DNA of 12,212 bases from Acidaminococcaceae bacterium (GTDB lineage: Bacteria > Bacillota > Negativicutes > Acidaminococcales > Acidaminococcaceae). Where the stretch lies: positions 1 to 12,212 of the forward strand of contig JALCSJ010000054.1 of assembly GCA_022653215.1 (NCBI GenBank). The letters run 5' to 3'. A program made the position numbers and the translations under genes. Of this stretch, positions 5,613-12,212 are shown piece by piece; position 1 is the first letter of the stretch; every line of letters begins with the position of its first letter. The notes under the pieces were generated by a model that was given only the letters and a program-made list of their open reading frames with translations, had not been told where the DNA came from and ran no database searches.

Positions 5613-7896
5613 GTCGTCCGCCTTTTTTCTTATCTTTTAATTTGTTTTTTCCTGATTTTTTCTTTTTTAAAGTGCTGAAATAAGCACCCTGATTCTTCGC
5701 CGGTTTATCTTTTTGTATCTGGTTGCGAGCTGTAATCTGTGCTTTGAGATACTGCTTAGTAGAAGGATTTTCTCCTGCCATTATAAAATCAACAGTTCTA
5801 TTAGGGATATTGACCTGCAGTACTTCAATAGTCACTTCATCACCCAGCCGGTAAACCTTGTGCAAATGACCGCCTACAAGAGCATATTTGTCTTCTTCGT
5901 AATCATAGTAATCATCTGTTAAACTGGAAATATGGACTAAGCCTTCCACTCCATTTTCCAATTGAACAAACATACCAAAAGCTGTAACTCCCGAAATGGT
6001 ACCTTTAAATTCTTTACCCACAAAACCGGCCATATATTCGACTTTCTTCAAATCCACCGTAGCACGTTCAGCCTCAGCTGCGGCCCGTTCCCGTACAGAG
6101 GAATTAAGGGCAATGGTTTCCAGTTCCTGTTCCAGAGAAGTTTTTTGTTTACCTGTTAAAGCAGGATTATTGAACCACTTGCGTAAAAGCCGATGAACAA
6201 TCAGATCAGGATAACGTCTGATGGGCGAAGTAAAATGAGTGTAATATTTAGCAGCCAAACCAAAATGTCCAATGTTTTCTGTCTGATAAACAGCCTGTTT
6301 CAAAGAACGCAGGGCCACAGTAGAAACCAGCCGTTCTTCCGGTTTGCCTACAACCTGGGCCAACACTTGCTGGACATCTATAGGCAGAGTTTCGTCTTTC
6401 ACTTTCATACTAATAGAAAAAGTCCGCAGCAAGCTGGCCAAATCATTCATTTTGGTCTTGTCGGGCAAAGCATGAACACGATAAATAAAAGGCCATTTTT
6501 GTTTAGCCATATGTTCTGCCACAGTTTCATTCGCCGCCAGCATGAACTCTTCAATAATTTGCTCGGCAATAGTTCTTTCTCTTTGTTTTATTTCAATAGG
6601 CCGTTTTTCCTCATCCAAAATCACTTTCTGCTCAGGCAGGTCAAAATCAATGGCTCCTCGCTTATGCCGTTTCCCATTGAGAACATGACATAATTCCTCC
6701 ATGCTATGCAGCATTGGAACAATATCTGCGTACTTATTTTTTTCTTCTAGGTCATCATCCACCAGAATTTTTCGTACAGAAGTATATGTCATCCTATGAT
6801 CCGTGCAAATAATTGCCGGTCTGATTTTATATTCTTTAACAAAACCGGTAACGCCATCAATAAGCATTTCGCAGGACATAGTAAGCCTGTCCTGACCTTC
6901 GTTCAGACTGCAGATACCATTGGACAAAGCTTCCGGCAGCATGGGCAAAACTCGATCTACCAGATAAACACTGGTTCCTCTGGCAAAAGCTTCTTTGTCT
7001 AGAATGGTTTTGGCTTTCACATAGTAGCTTACATCAGCAATATAAACTCCCAAGAAGAAATCCTTGCCCTGTTTTTCAACATAAACAGCATCATCCAAAT
7101 CTTTGGCATCTTCACCATCAACAGTAATAATAGAATAGTTTCTCCGGTCCAACCGTTCTTTAATTTCTGCAGGCTTTATGGTTTCCGGCACACGTTTGGC
7201 AGCCCGCAATACTTCCGGTGGAAACTTCAGCGGCAAGTCATTTTGCTTTATGATAGAAATTATTTCCAGACCTACGTCACCAACATTACCAAGGATTTCT
7301 ACTATTTTTCCTTCGGCACTGCGCCTGTTTTCCGGCCAGACAATAATTTCTGCCACGACTTTTTGCTGTGCCTTGGCTCCCTTAAAATTTTTCTCGGCAA
7401 TATAAATATCCCTGCCAATACGTTTGTCATCCGGTACCACAAAGCCGAATTCCTTATCCGGCACAAAAGTACCAACCACTTTAGTATTGGCATGAATAAT
7501 AATGCGAATGATTTCCCCTTCCTGCTTACCAAATTCCCTGTTGAAGGAAACTCTGGCCATGACTCTGTCATTATTCATAGCACCGTTTAAAGAACTGGCA
7601 GGAATAAAAACATCCGGTTTATCACCTTTATTATCCGGAATAACAAAGCCAAAACCTTTGGCAGTTAATTGAAGTCTGCCTACTACCAGTCCCATTTTTT
7701 CAGGGAGGCCATAGGTTTTAAATCTGGTTTTAATAATATTGCCGTTAGCTTCCAATTCCTCTAAAGCTTTCCAAAAAAGAGTTAATTCTTCCCCTTTAAT
7801 TTCCATTTGGCCAATAAGTTCTTCGGCATTTAAAGGTGAATAACTCTTATCTTCCATAAAGGCAAGTATTTTTTCTTTTATATCGTATAATGTCAT
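5572..7896 (-). CDS. rnr: Ribonuclease R
   Basis: This 774-residue processive 3'-to-5' exoribonuclease degrades structured RNA and mRNA tagged by trans-translation. Domains in order: an N-terminal winged-helix region (about 1-65), two cold-shock/OB segments (VVGRLQLTAKGFGFV at 71-85; GTFVPDKEFGFVVPDD at 142-157), and the RNB catalytic domain (about 247-575). An S1 RNA-binding domain (about 625-707, KGTISGVTAFGMFVQL) and a Lys/Arg-rich tail (745-774) follow. The active-site acidic cluster is DGEDAKDLDDAV (260-271), and the family signature HFTSPIRRYPDLIVHR is at 554-569. The ATG at 7896 overlaps the thioesterase stop as ATGA and has a GAGGAAA ribosome site. The C-terminal basic tail is encoded across the smpB start. 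Confidence 0.97.
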   Translation of the reverse strand: MTLYDIKEKILAFMEDKSYSPLNAEELIGQMEIKGEELTLFWKALEELEANGNIIKTRFKTYGLPEKMGLVVGRLQLTAKGFGFVIPDNKGDKPDVFIPASSLNGAMNNDRVMARVSFNREFGKQEGEIIRIIIHANTKVVGTFVPDKEFGFVVPDDKRIGRDIYIAEKNFKGAKAQQKVVAEIIVWPENRRSAEGKIVEILGNVGDVGLEIISIIKQNDLPLKFPPEVLRAAKRVPETIKPAEIKERLDRRNYSIITVDGEDAKDLDDAVYVEKQGKDFFLGVYIADVSYYVKAKTILDKEAFARGTSVYLVDRVLPMLPEALSNGICSLNEGQDRLTMSCEMLIDGVTGFVKEYKIRPAIICTDHRMTYTSVRKILVDDDLEEKNKYADIVPMLHSMEELCHVLNGKRHKRGAIDFDLPEQKVILDEEKRPIEIKQRERTIAEQIIEEFMLAANETVAEHMAKQKWPFIYRVHALPDKTKMNDLASLLRTFSISMKVKDETLPIDVQQVLAQVVGKPEERLVSTVALRSLKQAVYQTENIGHFGLAAKYYTHFTSPIRRYPDLIVHRLLRKWFNNPALTGKQKTSLEQELETIALNSSVRERAAAEAERATVDLKKVEYMAGFVGKEFKGTISGVTAFGMFVQLENGVEGLVHISSLTDDYYDYEEDKYALVGGHLHKVYRLGDEVTIEVLQVNIPNRTVDFIMAGENPSTKQYLKAQITARNQIQKDKPAKNQGAYFSTLKKKKSGKNKLKDKKKGGRRGSKQRRKNHRRK

Positions 7897-8297
7897 TGTT
7901 TTTCCTCATACATCATCATGGCATCAGCTTCAGCCCCGATGGTGCTATCTTCTTTATAGAGGACGGCTGTCATTTCTATCAGTCTTCCTTTGCGTTTTTT
8001 TACTTTGGCAACTACCTTAAGCAATTCTCCAATGAGAACCGGTTGACGAAATCTTACGGACATTTTCGCCGTATAAGCTATTTTTTTTTCATAAAGATAG
8101 CAATAATTTCCCATGGTTTCATCCAATAAGGTACTAATTAATCCACCATGCATACGGCCATCATAGCTTTGATGCTCAGGCTTTGGACGAAATGTTGTCC
8201 TGCAGCTGTCGGCATCAACAGTAAATTGCAAATGCAGACCAATGGGATTATCTTTTCCGCAAGCGAAACACATAAAATCTCTTTTTGTTGGGTCCAT
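7893..8297 (-). CDS. Hotdog-fold thioesterase, PaaI family
   Basis: This 134-residue single-domain hotdog protein is likely to hydrolyse an acyl-CoA or related thioester in the cytoplasm. The central motif MHGGLISTLLDE (49-60) is that of PaaI-type thioesterases, with the HGG turn and an acidic residue (Asp59 or Glu60) on the following helix. The N-terminal CFACGKDNPIGLHL (10-23) is a feature of one branch of these enzymes. The substrate cannot be read from sequence. The ATG at 8297 overlaps the esterase stop by one base (TAATG) and has an AAGGAGA ribosome site. The end overlaps rnr by four bases (ATGA), so translation is coupled on both sides. The link to RNA decay genes may be only operon sharing. 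Confidence 0.88.
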   Translation of the reverse strand: MDPTKRDFMCFACGKDNPIGLHLQFTVDADSCRTTFRPKPEHQSYDGRMHGGLISTLLDETMGNYCYLYEKKIAYTAKMSVRFRQPVLIGELLKVVAKVKKRKGRLIEMTAVLYKEDSTIGAEADAMMMYEEKQ

Positions 8298-9031
8298 TAT
8301 TTCTCCTTAATGAATTTCTTGATTTCTGTGTATACTTTATCTCTCTGTTCATATAAAGTCATAACATGTTTACAGTGAAACCAAACAATATGTTTTTTCT
8401 TAGAACCGATATGTTTATATATATATTCGGCACTAATAGGCCGAACTGTATGCTCTGTCTTGGACTGCATAATCAGGCAAGGGACCTTTACTAAAGGCAC
8501 AATTTCTGTTTTGCAGTAATTAATCAGTTCCCATGTTTCCTTTATGCCTTTTAAGGGCATACAATTATAAGCAACATTGTAACGGGCCGGAGCCGCAATT
8601 TTTCTTTTCCTTTTATACAGTGCCCATCCTAAACGATTGGCCAGCCAAAGAAAATGTACTCGCCAATCATACAAATAAACAGGCGCCGAAATTGTCACAA
8701 TACGATTAACAGCTAAGTTAGCTCCTGCCATTAGGGTAAGCAAAGCTCCCATGGACATTCCTACTACCGTTATGTCACTGCATACGTTCATAAGCTCCAT
8801 AACGGCTTTCTCCACTGCTTTATACCACTCCTGCCATGTTGTATGTTCCAATTCATGAGGATTAGTCCCATGACCGGGCAAAAGGATACCTTTAACAGTA
8901 TAATTTTCTTCCATATGAAGTTTTTCCCCTAGTTCCCTAACTTCACCCGGACTCCCGCTAAATCCATGTACCAGCAGAACGCCATGGGTATTACCGGGAA
9001 AATAAAACGGTTCAGCACCCTCTATAATCAT
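8297..9031 (-). CDS. Alpha/beta-hydrolase, Est30-like carboxylesterase
   Basis: This 244-residue cytoplasmic hydrolase is close in length and layout to Geobacillus Est30 and Bacillus YvaK, which cleave short-to-medium acyl esters. The oxyanion motif is HGFSGSPGE (22-30). The nucleophile elbow GMSMG places Ser93, and His222 (KHVMTL) completes the charge relay. The acid position, expected as Asp in Est30 (HDE), reads Glu193 (KTEHTV), a conservative change. An open frame runs upstream to 9178, but the ATG at 9031 is chosen for four reasons: GGGAGG lies five bases before it, the predicted promoter lies inside the longer frame, the N-terminus EPFYFPG fits the family, and the preceding 49 residues do not. 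It leads the operon with the thioesterase, rnr, smpB and transpeptidase; secG–esterase–rnr–smpB is a known Firmicute order. Confidence 0.9.
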   Translation of the reverse strand: MIIEGAEPFYFPGNTHGVLLVHGFSGSPGEVRELGEKLHMEENYTVKGILLPGHGTNPHELEHTTWQEWYKAVEKAVMELMNVCSDITVVGMSMGALLTLMAGANLAVNRIVTISAPVYLYDWRVHFLWLANRLGWALYKRKRKIAAPARYNVAYNCMPLKGIKETWELINYCKTEIVPLVKVPCLIMQSKTEHTVRPISAEYIYKHIGSKKKHIVWFHCKHVMTLYEQRDKVYTEIKKFIKEK

Positions 9032-9036
9032 AACAA

Positions 9037-9043
9037 CCTCCCT
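9037..9043 (-). promoter_or_regulatory. Ribosome binding site fixing the esterase start
   Basis: AGGGAGG lies five bases before the ATG at 9031. It is only a few bases downstream of the predicted transcription start, so the leader is about 15 nt. Confidence 0.75.
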
Positions 9044-9052
9044 AACCTGTTT

Positions 9053-9061
9053 ATTATAACA
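9053..9061 (-). promoter_or_regulatory. Predicted extended -10 promoter of the esterase–rnr–smpB operon
   Basis: The minus strand reads TGT followed by a perfect TATAAT (9053-9058), an ideal extended -10. No convincing -35 is seen at 16-18 bases, which extended -10 promoters tolerate. Transcription would start near 9046. It lies directly downstream of the hppA terminator, so it marks a new transcription unit. Confidence 0.65.
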
Positions 9062-9182
9062 TTTTTGTAGTGTCTGTGCTATAAATAATAGTTTTAAAGT
9101 CAGAAAGAGTCGGCGGATAATATTGGCAGGAACATTGAGCAGGTTGGCTAATTTACTACGCTGCTGAGCCGTGAACACACAT

Positions 9183-9212
9183 AAAAAAAGCCAAATCCTT
9201 AAAGGATTTGGC
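9183..9212 (-). terminator. Intrinsic terminator after hppA
   Basis: A GCCAAATCCTT / AAGGATTTGGC inverted repeat (9190-9212) forms a long stem with a tight loop and is followed on the minus strand by seven T (9183-9189). It lies about 18 bases after the hppA stop codon. Confidence 0.93.
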
Positions 9213-9229
9213 CTGATTTTTAGATTTTA

Positions 9230-11248
9230 TTATTTGAACAGCTTTAACAAAATACCACCATAGTTTAAGATCAAAGGAGCGAATACCAAAGAAACGATAG
9301 TCATCAACTTGATCAAAATGTTCATGGAAGGTCCGGAAGTATCCTTGAAAGGATCACCAACGGTATCGCCGGTAACAGCTGCCTTGTGGCAATCGCTGCC
9401 TTTGCCGCCATGAGCACCGGTTTCAATGTACTTTTTGGCATTATCCCAAGCGCCGCCGGCATTACTCATCATAATAGCCATCAAAACGCCTGCTGCCAAA
9501 GCACCGGCTAACAAACCGCCCAAAGCCTCAACACCGAACAGAGCACCCATCAAAAGAGGAGCAATGATTGCCATAATACCGGGCAACATCATCTCATGGA
9601 GAGCAGCATCGGTAGAAATATCAACGCATTTGTGATAATCTGCCTTGCCATGACCCTCTAACAGGCCGGGGATTTCTCTGAACTGACGACGAACTTCTTC
9701 AACCATCATAGTTGCTGCTTTACCAACTGATTCCATGGTCATAGCACCAAATACGAAAGGCAATGTAGAACCGATAAATACGCCAACCAAAGTTACAGGA
9801 TTTAACAAATCAATAGCCTTTAAGTTAACAACTTGAGAATAAGCTGAGAACAAAGCCAAAGCAGTCAAAGCTGCAGAACCAATAGCAAAACCTTTACCAA
9901 TGGCTGCAGTAGTATTACCAACAGAATCCAGGGTATCAGTAATATCACGTACTTCTTCAGGAAGTTCGCTCATTTCAGCAATACCACCGGCATTATCGGC
10001 AATAGGACCATAAGCATCAACAGCAACAGTTAAACCTGTTGTGGAAAGCATACCAACAGCAGCCAGGGAAACACCGAAAATACCCATAGCCGGATCTTTT
10101 AAACCACCCATAGCAAAGAAGGAGGCTAAAACACCAATAGCAATGAAAACCATAGGCCAGAAGGTAGAATACATACCTACAGCTAAACCGGCAATAATAG
10201 TAGTAGCATGACCTGTTTCTGTACCGCTGGCAATTTTCTTAACAGAACTGTAATCTGCAGAAGTATAAATTTCGGTAATTTTACCAATAGCAGTACCAGC
10301 AATCAAACCGGCTACAATAGCGCCGAAAGCTTTGAAGTCACCGAAAATGCTGTTACTGAAATAAGCAGCAGCAAGAACAACAAGAATACCACCGATATAA
10401 GTTCCGCTGTTTAAAGCTGCCTGAGGATTGGAAGCTTTGCTGTTACGAGCAAAAGCAACACCAATGATAGAAGCAACAATACCGCAGAATACCAGAGCAA
10501 AAGCAAATTCAATGCCTCTGCCATCTTTGTATACAACTGCGCCCAAAGTAATAGCAGAAATAATAGCACCAACATAGGATTCGAACAAGTCAGCGCCCAT
10601 ACCTGCAACGTCGCCTACGTTATCGCCTACATTATCAGCAATGGTAGCCGGGTTACGAGGATCATCTTCAGGAATACCTGCTTCAACTTTACCAACCAGG
10701 TCAGCACCAACGTCAGCAGCCTTAGTATAAATACCGCCGCCTACACGGGCAAACAAAGCAATGGAGCTGGCTCCTAAACCGAAACCGGTAACAATGTCAA
10801 TATCCCTAAATACATAATAGGCCAGAGATACACCAATAACACCAAGTCCTACAACGCAAAGACCCATTACTGCGCCGCCGGAAAAGGCAATCTTTAAAGC
10901 CTGGCTCATACCATGACGAGCTCCTTCAGCAGTACGAACGTTTGCTTTGGTAGCTACATTCATACCAAAATAACCTGCCAAGATGGAGAAAATGGCTCCC
11001 CACACAAAGCAAATAGCTGTAAAAGGACTTAAGAATAAAGCAATTACAACAGCTACAACTACGATAAAAATAGCAAGATACTTGTACTCTCTGTAAAGGA
11101 ACGCCATAGCTCCTTCGTGGATGTGGCCTGCAATTTCCTGCATGTGTTCATTACCGGGATTAGAATTAGCAATACCGGAACTCAACATGAAGGCAACCAC
11201 TAATGCTAATGCACCAACAATTGCACTTAAAAAAATGTACGTGTTCAA
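9230..11248 (-). CDS. hppA: Membrane-bound ion-pumping pyrophosphatase, K+-dependent type
   Basis: This 672-residue, roughly 16-helix protein couples pyrophosphate hydrolysis to export of Na+ and/or H+, saving biosynthetic energy in anaerobes. Substrate motifs include GGGIYTKAADVGADLVGKVE (170-189, with DLVGK), DDPRNPATIADNVGDNVGD (195-213) and, near the end, GDTVGDPFKDTSGPS (627-641). GNTTAA (444-449) has Ala448 where K+-independent enzymes carry Lys, so K+ activation is expected. The Glu of DLFESY (Glu223) is in the position typical of the Na+-transporting and related K+-dependent classes; ion choice needs experiment. The start is a TTG at 11248, eight bases after an AAAGGGG site; no ATG near it is in frame. 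It follows secG by 45 nt with no terminator between, so it is probably co-transcribed, and ends at a strong terminator. Confidence 0.96.
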   Translation of the reverse strand: MNTYIFLSAIVGALALVVAFMLSSGIANSNPGNEHMQEIAGHIHEGAMAFLYREYKYLAIFIVVVAVVIALFLSPFTAICFVWGAIFSILAGYFGMNVATKANVRTAEGARHGMSQALKIAFSGGAVMGLCVVGLGVIGVSLAYYVFRDIDIVTGFGLGASSIALFARVGGGIYTKAADVGADLVGKVEAGIPEDDPRNPATIADNVGDNVGDVAGMGADLFESYVGAIISAITLGAVVYKDGRGIEFAFALVFCGIVASIIGVAFARNSKASNPQAALNSGTYIGGILVVLAAAYFSNSIFGDFKAFGAIVAGLIAGTAIGKITEIYTSADYSSVKKIASGTETGHATTIIAGLAVGMYSTFWPMVFIAIGVLASFFAMGGLKDPAMGIFGVSLAAVGMLSTTGLTVAVDAYGPIADNAGGIAEMSELPEEVRDITDTLDSVGNTTAAIGKGFAIGSAALTALALFSAYSQVVNLKAIDLLNPVTLVGVFIGSTLPFVFGAMTMESVGKAATMMVEEVRRQFREIPGLLEGHGKADYHKCVDISTDAALHEMMLPGIMAIIAPLLMGALFGVEALGGLLAGALAAGVLMAIMMSNAGGAWDNAKKYIETGAHGGKGSDCHKAAVTGDTVGDPFKDTSGPSMNILIKLMTIVSLVFAPLILNYGGILLKLFK

Positions 11249-11288
11249 AACAAATACCCCTTTCCTTCCATTTTTTTTATTTATTACA

Positions 11289-11307
11289 CCAAATTATTGA
11301 AATTTGG
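11289..11307 (-). repeat. Small stem-loop across the secG stop codon
   Basis: A 7-bp inverted repeat (CCAAATT / AATTTGG) with a 5-nt loop covers the secG stop. No T-run follows on the minus strand, so it does not look like a terminator. The stem is AT-rich and weak and may be chance. Confidence 0.25.
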
Positions 11308-11521
11308 TTATTAATAAATTAATTACTGCAAAAGCAATACCCAAAACAATGGTAATTCTGGACAAAGCTTCATCCATATCAGTAGGTCTGCCACTAAACA
11401 TGGAATCGCCACCACCGGCAATACCACTTAGTCCGGCACTTTTTCCTGATTGTAATAAAACAGTAATAATCAAGACTACTGAAACAATAACATCTAAAAC
11501 CATAAGAACTGAAGCTATCAC
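11294..11521 (-). CDS. secG: Preprotein translocase subunit SecG
   Basis: This 75-residue integral membrane protein assists SecYE and SecA in moving preproteins across the cytoplasmic membrane. Two hydrophobic helices (about 4-23 and 56-72) flank the conserved cytoplasmic loop with LLQSGKSAGLSG (22-33), the SecG family signature, and a Gly-rich segment AGGGDSMFSG. The length is normal. The start is a GTG at 11521 with a strong GAGGAGG site eight bases upstream. An ATG within the spacer is out of frame. It lies 70 bases after gpmI with its own predicted promoter. The glycolytic-gene–secG–esterase–rnr–smpB order is shared with Bacillus. Confidence 0.96.
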   Translation of the reverse strand: MIASVLMVLDVIVSVVLIITVLLQSGKSAGLSGIAGGGDSMFSGRPTDMDEALSRITIVLGIAFAVINLLITKFQ

Positions 11522-11555
11522 GACTCATACCTCCTCGCGTTTAATATACCATAGT

Positions 11556-11584
11556 ATTCTATCACAAAGGACAGTTTCTTACAA
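11556..11584 (-). promoter_or_regulatory. Predicted secG(-hppA) promoter
   Basis: The minus strand has -35 TTGTAA (11579-11584), a 17-base spacer and -10 TAGAAT (11556-11561) preceded by the extended element TGA. It sits in the 70-base gap after gpmI; I see no terminator there, so read-through from gpmI is also possible. Confidence 0.65.
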
Positions 11585-11591
11585 TATTATA

Positions 11592-12212
11592 TTATTTTTT
11601 TATGTTCAACAAACTTGTCCCTGTCATAGCAGTCGGTTGCTTAATTCCTAAAAGTTCCAAAAGAGTTGGTGCCACATCTGCCAATTTTCCTTCAGAAGCT
11701 ATACTCACATTTGAACCGGCCCCCACCAGTAAAATAGGAACAGGATTAGTAGTATGAGCGGTATAAGGGGTATGTGTCACAGGATCTTCCATTTGTTCCA
11801 GATTACCATGATCGGCAATAATACAAACCTTGCCACCTAGCTTCAGCATTTTGTCAACCACGCTACCTACACATTCATCAATGGTTTCCATGGCCTTAAC
11901 AGCAGCTTTCATGATACCTGTATGACCAACCATATCAGTATTGGCAAAATTCAAGATTATTAAATCATATTTATCTTCATCCAATAGTCCTAAAAGTTTA
12001 TCAGTTACTAAATAGGCACTCATTTCCGGCTGCAAATCATAAGTAGCTACTTTAGGAGAAGGAATCAGCACTCTGTCTTCACCGGGATTAGGCGTTTCTT
12101 TGCCCCCGTTAAAGAAAAAGGTAACATGAGCATACTTTTCTGTTTCTGCAATACGCAATTGTTTGAGTCCTGCCTTGGACACAACTTCACCCAGAGTATC
12201 AGTAATATCCTG
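11592..12212 (-). CDS. gpmI: 2,3-bisphosphoglycerate-independent phosphoglycerate mutase, C-terminal part
   Basis: This cytoplasmic glycolytic enzyme interconverts 3- and 2-phosphoglycerate through a phosphoserine intermediate using two Mn2+ ions. The window holds the last 206 residues of a family of about 510; the frame is open to the right edge, so the N-terminal part with the phospho-accepting Ser is missing. Clear motifs, numbered from the first visible residue, are TEKYAHVTFFFNGG (24-37), the metal-binding NFANTDMVGHTG (88-99, Asp93 and His97), IIADHGNLEQM (131-141, Asp134 and His135), and AHTTNPVP (152-159). The protein ends normally at LLNIKK. Neighbouring glycolytic genes would be expected beyond the right edge, as in Bacillus. 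Confidence 0.97.
   Translation of the reverse strand, partial: QDITDTLGEVVSKAGLKQLRIAETEKYAHVTFFFNGGKETPNPGEDRVLIPSPKVATYDLQPEMSAYLVTDKLLGLLDEDKYDLIILNFANTDMVGHTGIMKAAVKAMETIDECVGSVVDKMLKLGGKVCIIADHGNLEQMEDPVTHTPYTAHTTNPVPILLVGAGSNVSIASEGKLADVAPTLLELLGIKQPTAMTGTSLLNIKK

Noticed and set aside
6193..6693. Plus-strand open frame of 166 codons, and many shorter ones opposite rnr, hppA and the TAXI gene
   Set aside because: They lie antisense to strongly conserved genes, have no family motifs and look like reading-frame shadows.
8297..9178. Longer 293-residue esterase
   Set aside because: The extension contains the predicted promoter and ribosome site and does not look like the family N-terminus.
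10528..10535. Third TGTATACA palindrome
   Set aside because: It lies within hppA coding sequence and reads as ordinary codons (VYK). It shows that the 8-base core can occur by chance, so the longer 12-base match is the stronger evidence.
1..12212. A novel defence, mobile or CRISPR system
   Set aside because: No integrase, transposase, repeat array, toxin-antitoxin pair or unexplained multi-gene cassette is visible; all sizeable genes belong to known families.

Overview
Every gene recognised here lies on the minus strand, so the window reads from its right end to its left. The organism looks like a moderately AT-rich, fermentative anaerobe of the Firmicutes, most plausibly a Negativicute near Acidaminococcaceae (Acidaminococcus/Phascolarctobacterium-like). 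This rests on three points: the gene order gpmI–secG–esterase–rnr–smpB, which resembles the Bacillus-type order; a membrane pyrophosphatase; and a dehydrogenase that closely resembles, from memory, the (R)-2-hydroxyglutarate dehydrogenase (HgdH) of Acidaminococcus. The genus is inference and no database was searched.

Right part (12212 to about 9183): the 3' part of gpmI (glycolysis), then secG (protein export) with its own extended -10 promoter, then hppA (ion-pumping pyrophosphatase) with a TTG start, closed by a strong intrinsic terminator.

Middle (9061 to about 4421): a new promoter drives a tightly packed, translationally coupled operon. It holds an Est30-like carboxylesterase, a hotdog thioesterase, rnr (RNase R), smpB (trans-translation) and a YkuD L,D-transpeptidase lipoprotein. 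The junctions are a 1-nt overlap, a 4-nt overlap, a 41-nt overlap and a 4-nt gap. A 9-bp inverted repeat follows the last gene.

Left part (about 4380 to 1): a monocistronic D-2-hydroxyacid dehydrogenase (HgdH-like) with its own promoter and terminator, then a separate TAXI-type TRAP operon (substrate-binding lipoprotein, DUF1850 membrane protein, fused permease) that runs off the left edge. The two promoter regions share a 12-nt element with a perfect TGTATACA palindrome upstream of the -35. One reading is that a transporter for glutamate or a C5 dicarboxylate is co-controlled with an enzyme interconverting 2-oxoglutarate and 2-hydroxyglutarate. The substrate and the shared regulator are inference.

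No RNA gene, CRISPR array, insertion sequence or phage gene was seen. Most of the window is ordinary chromosome. The most interesting part is the dehydrogenase/TAXI-TRAP pair and its regulatory DNA.
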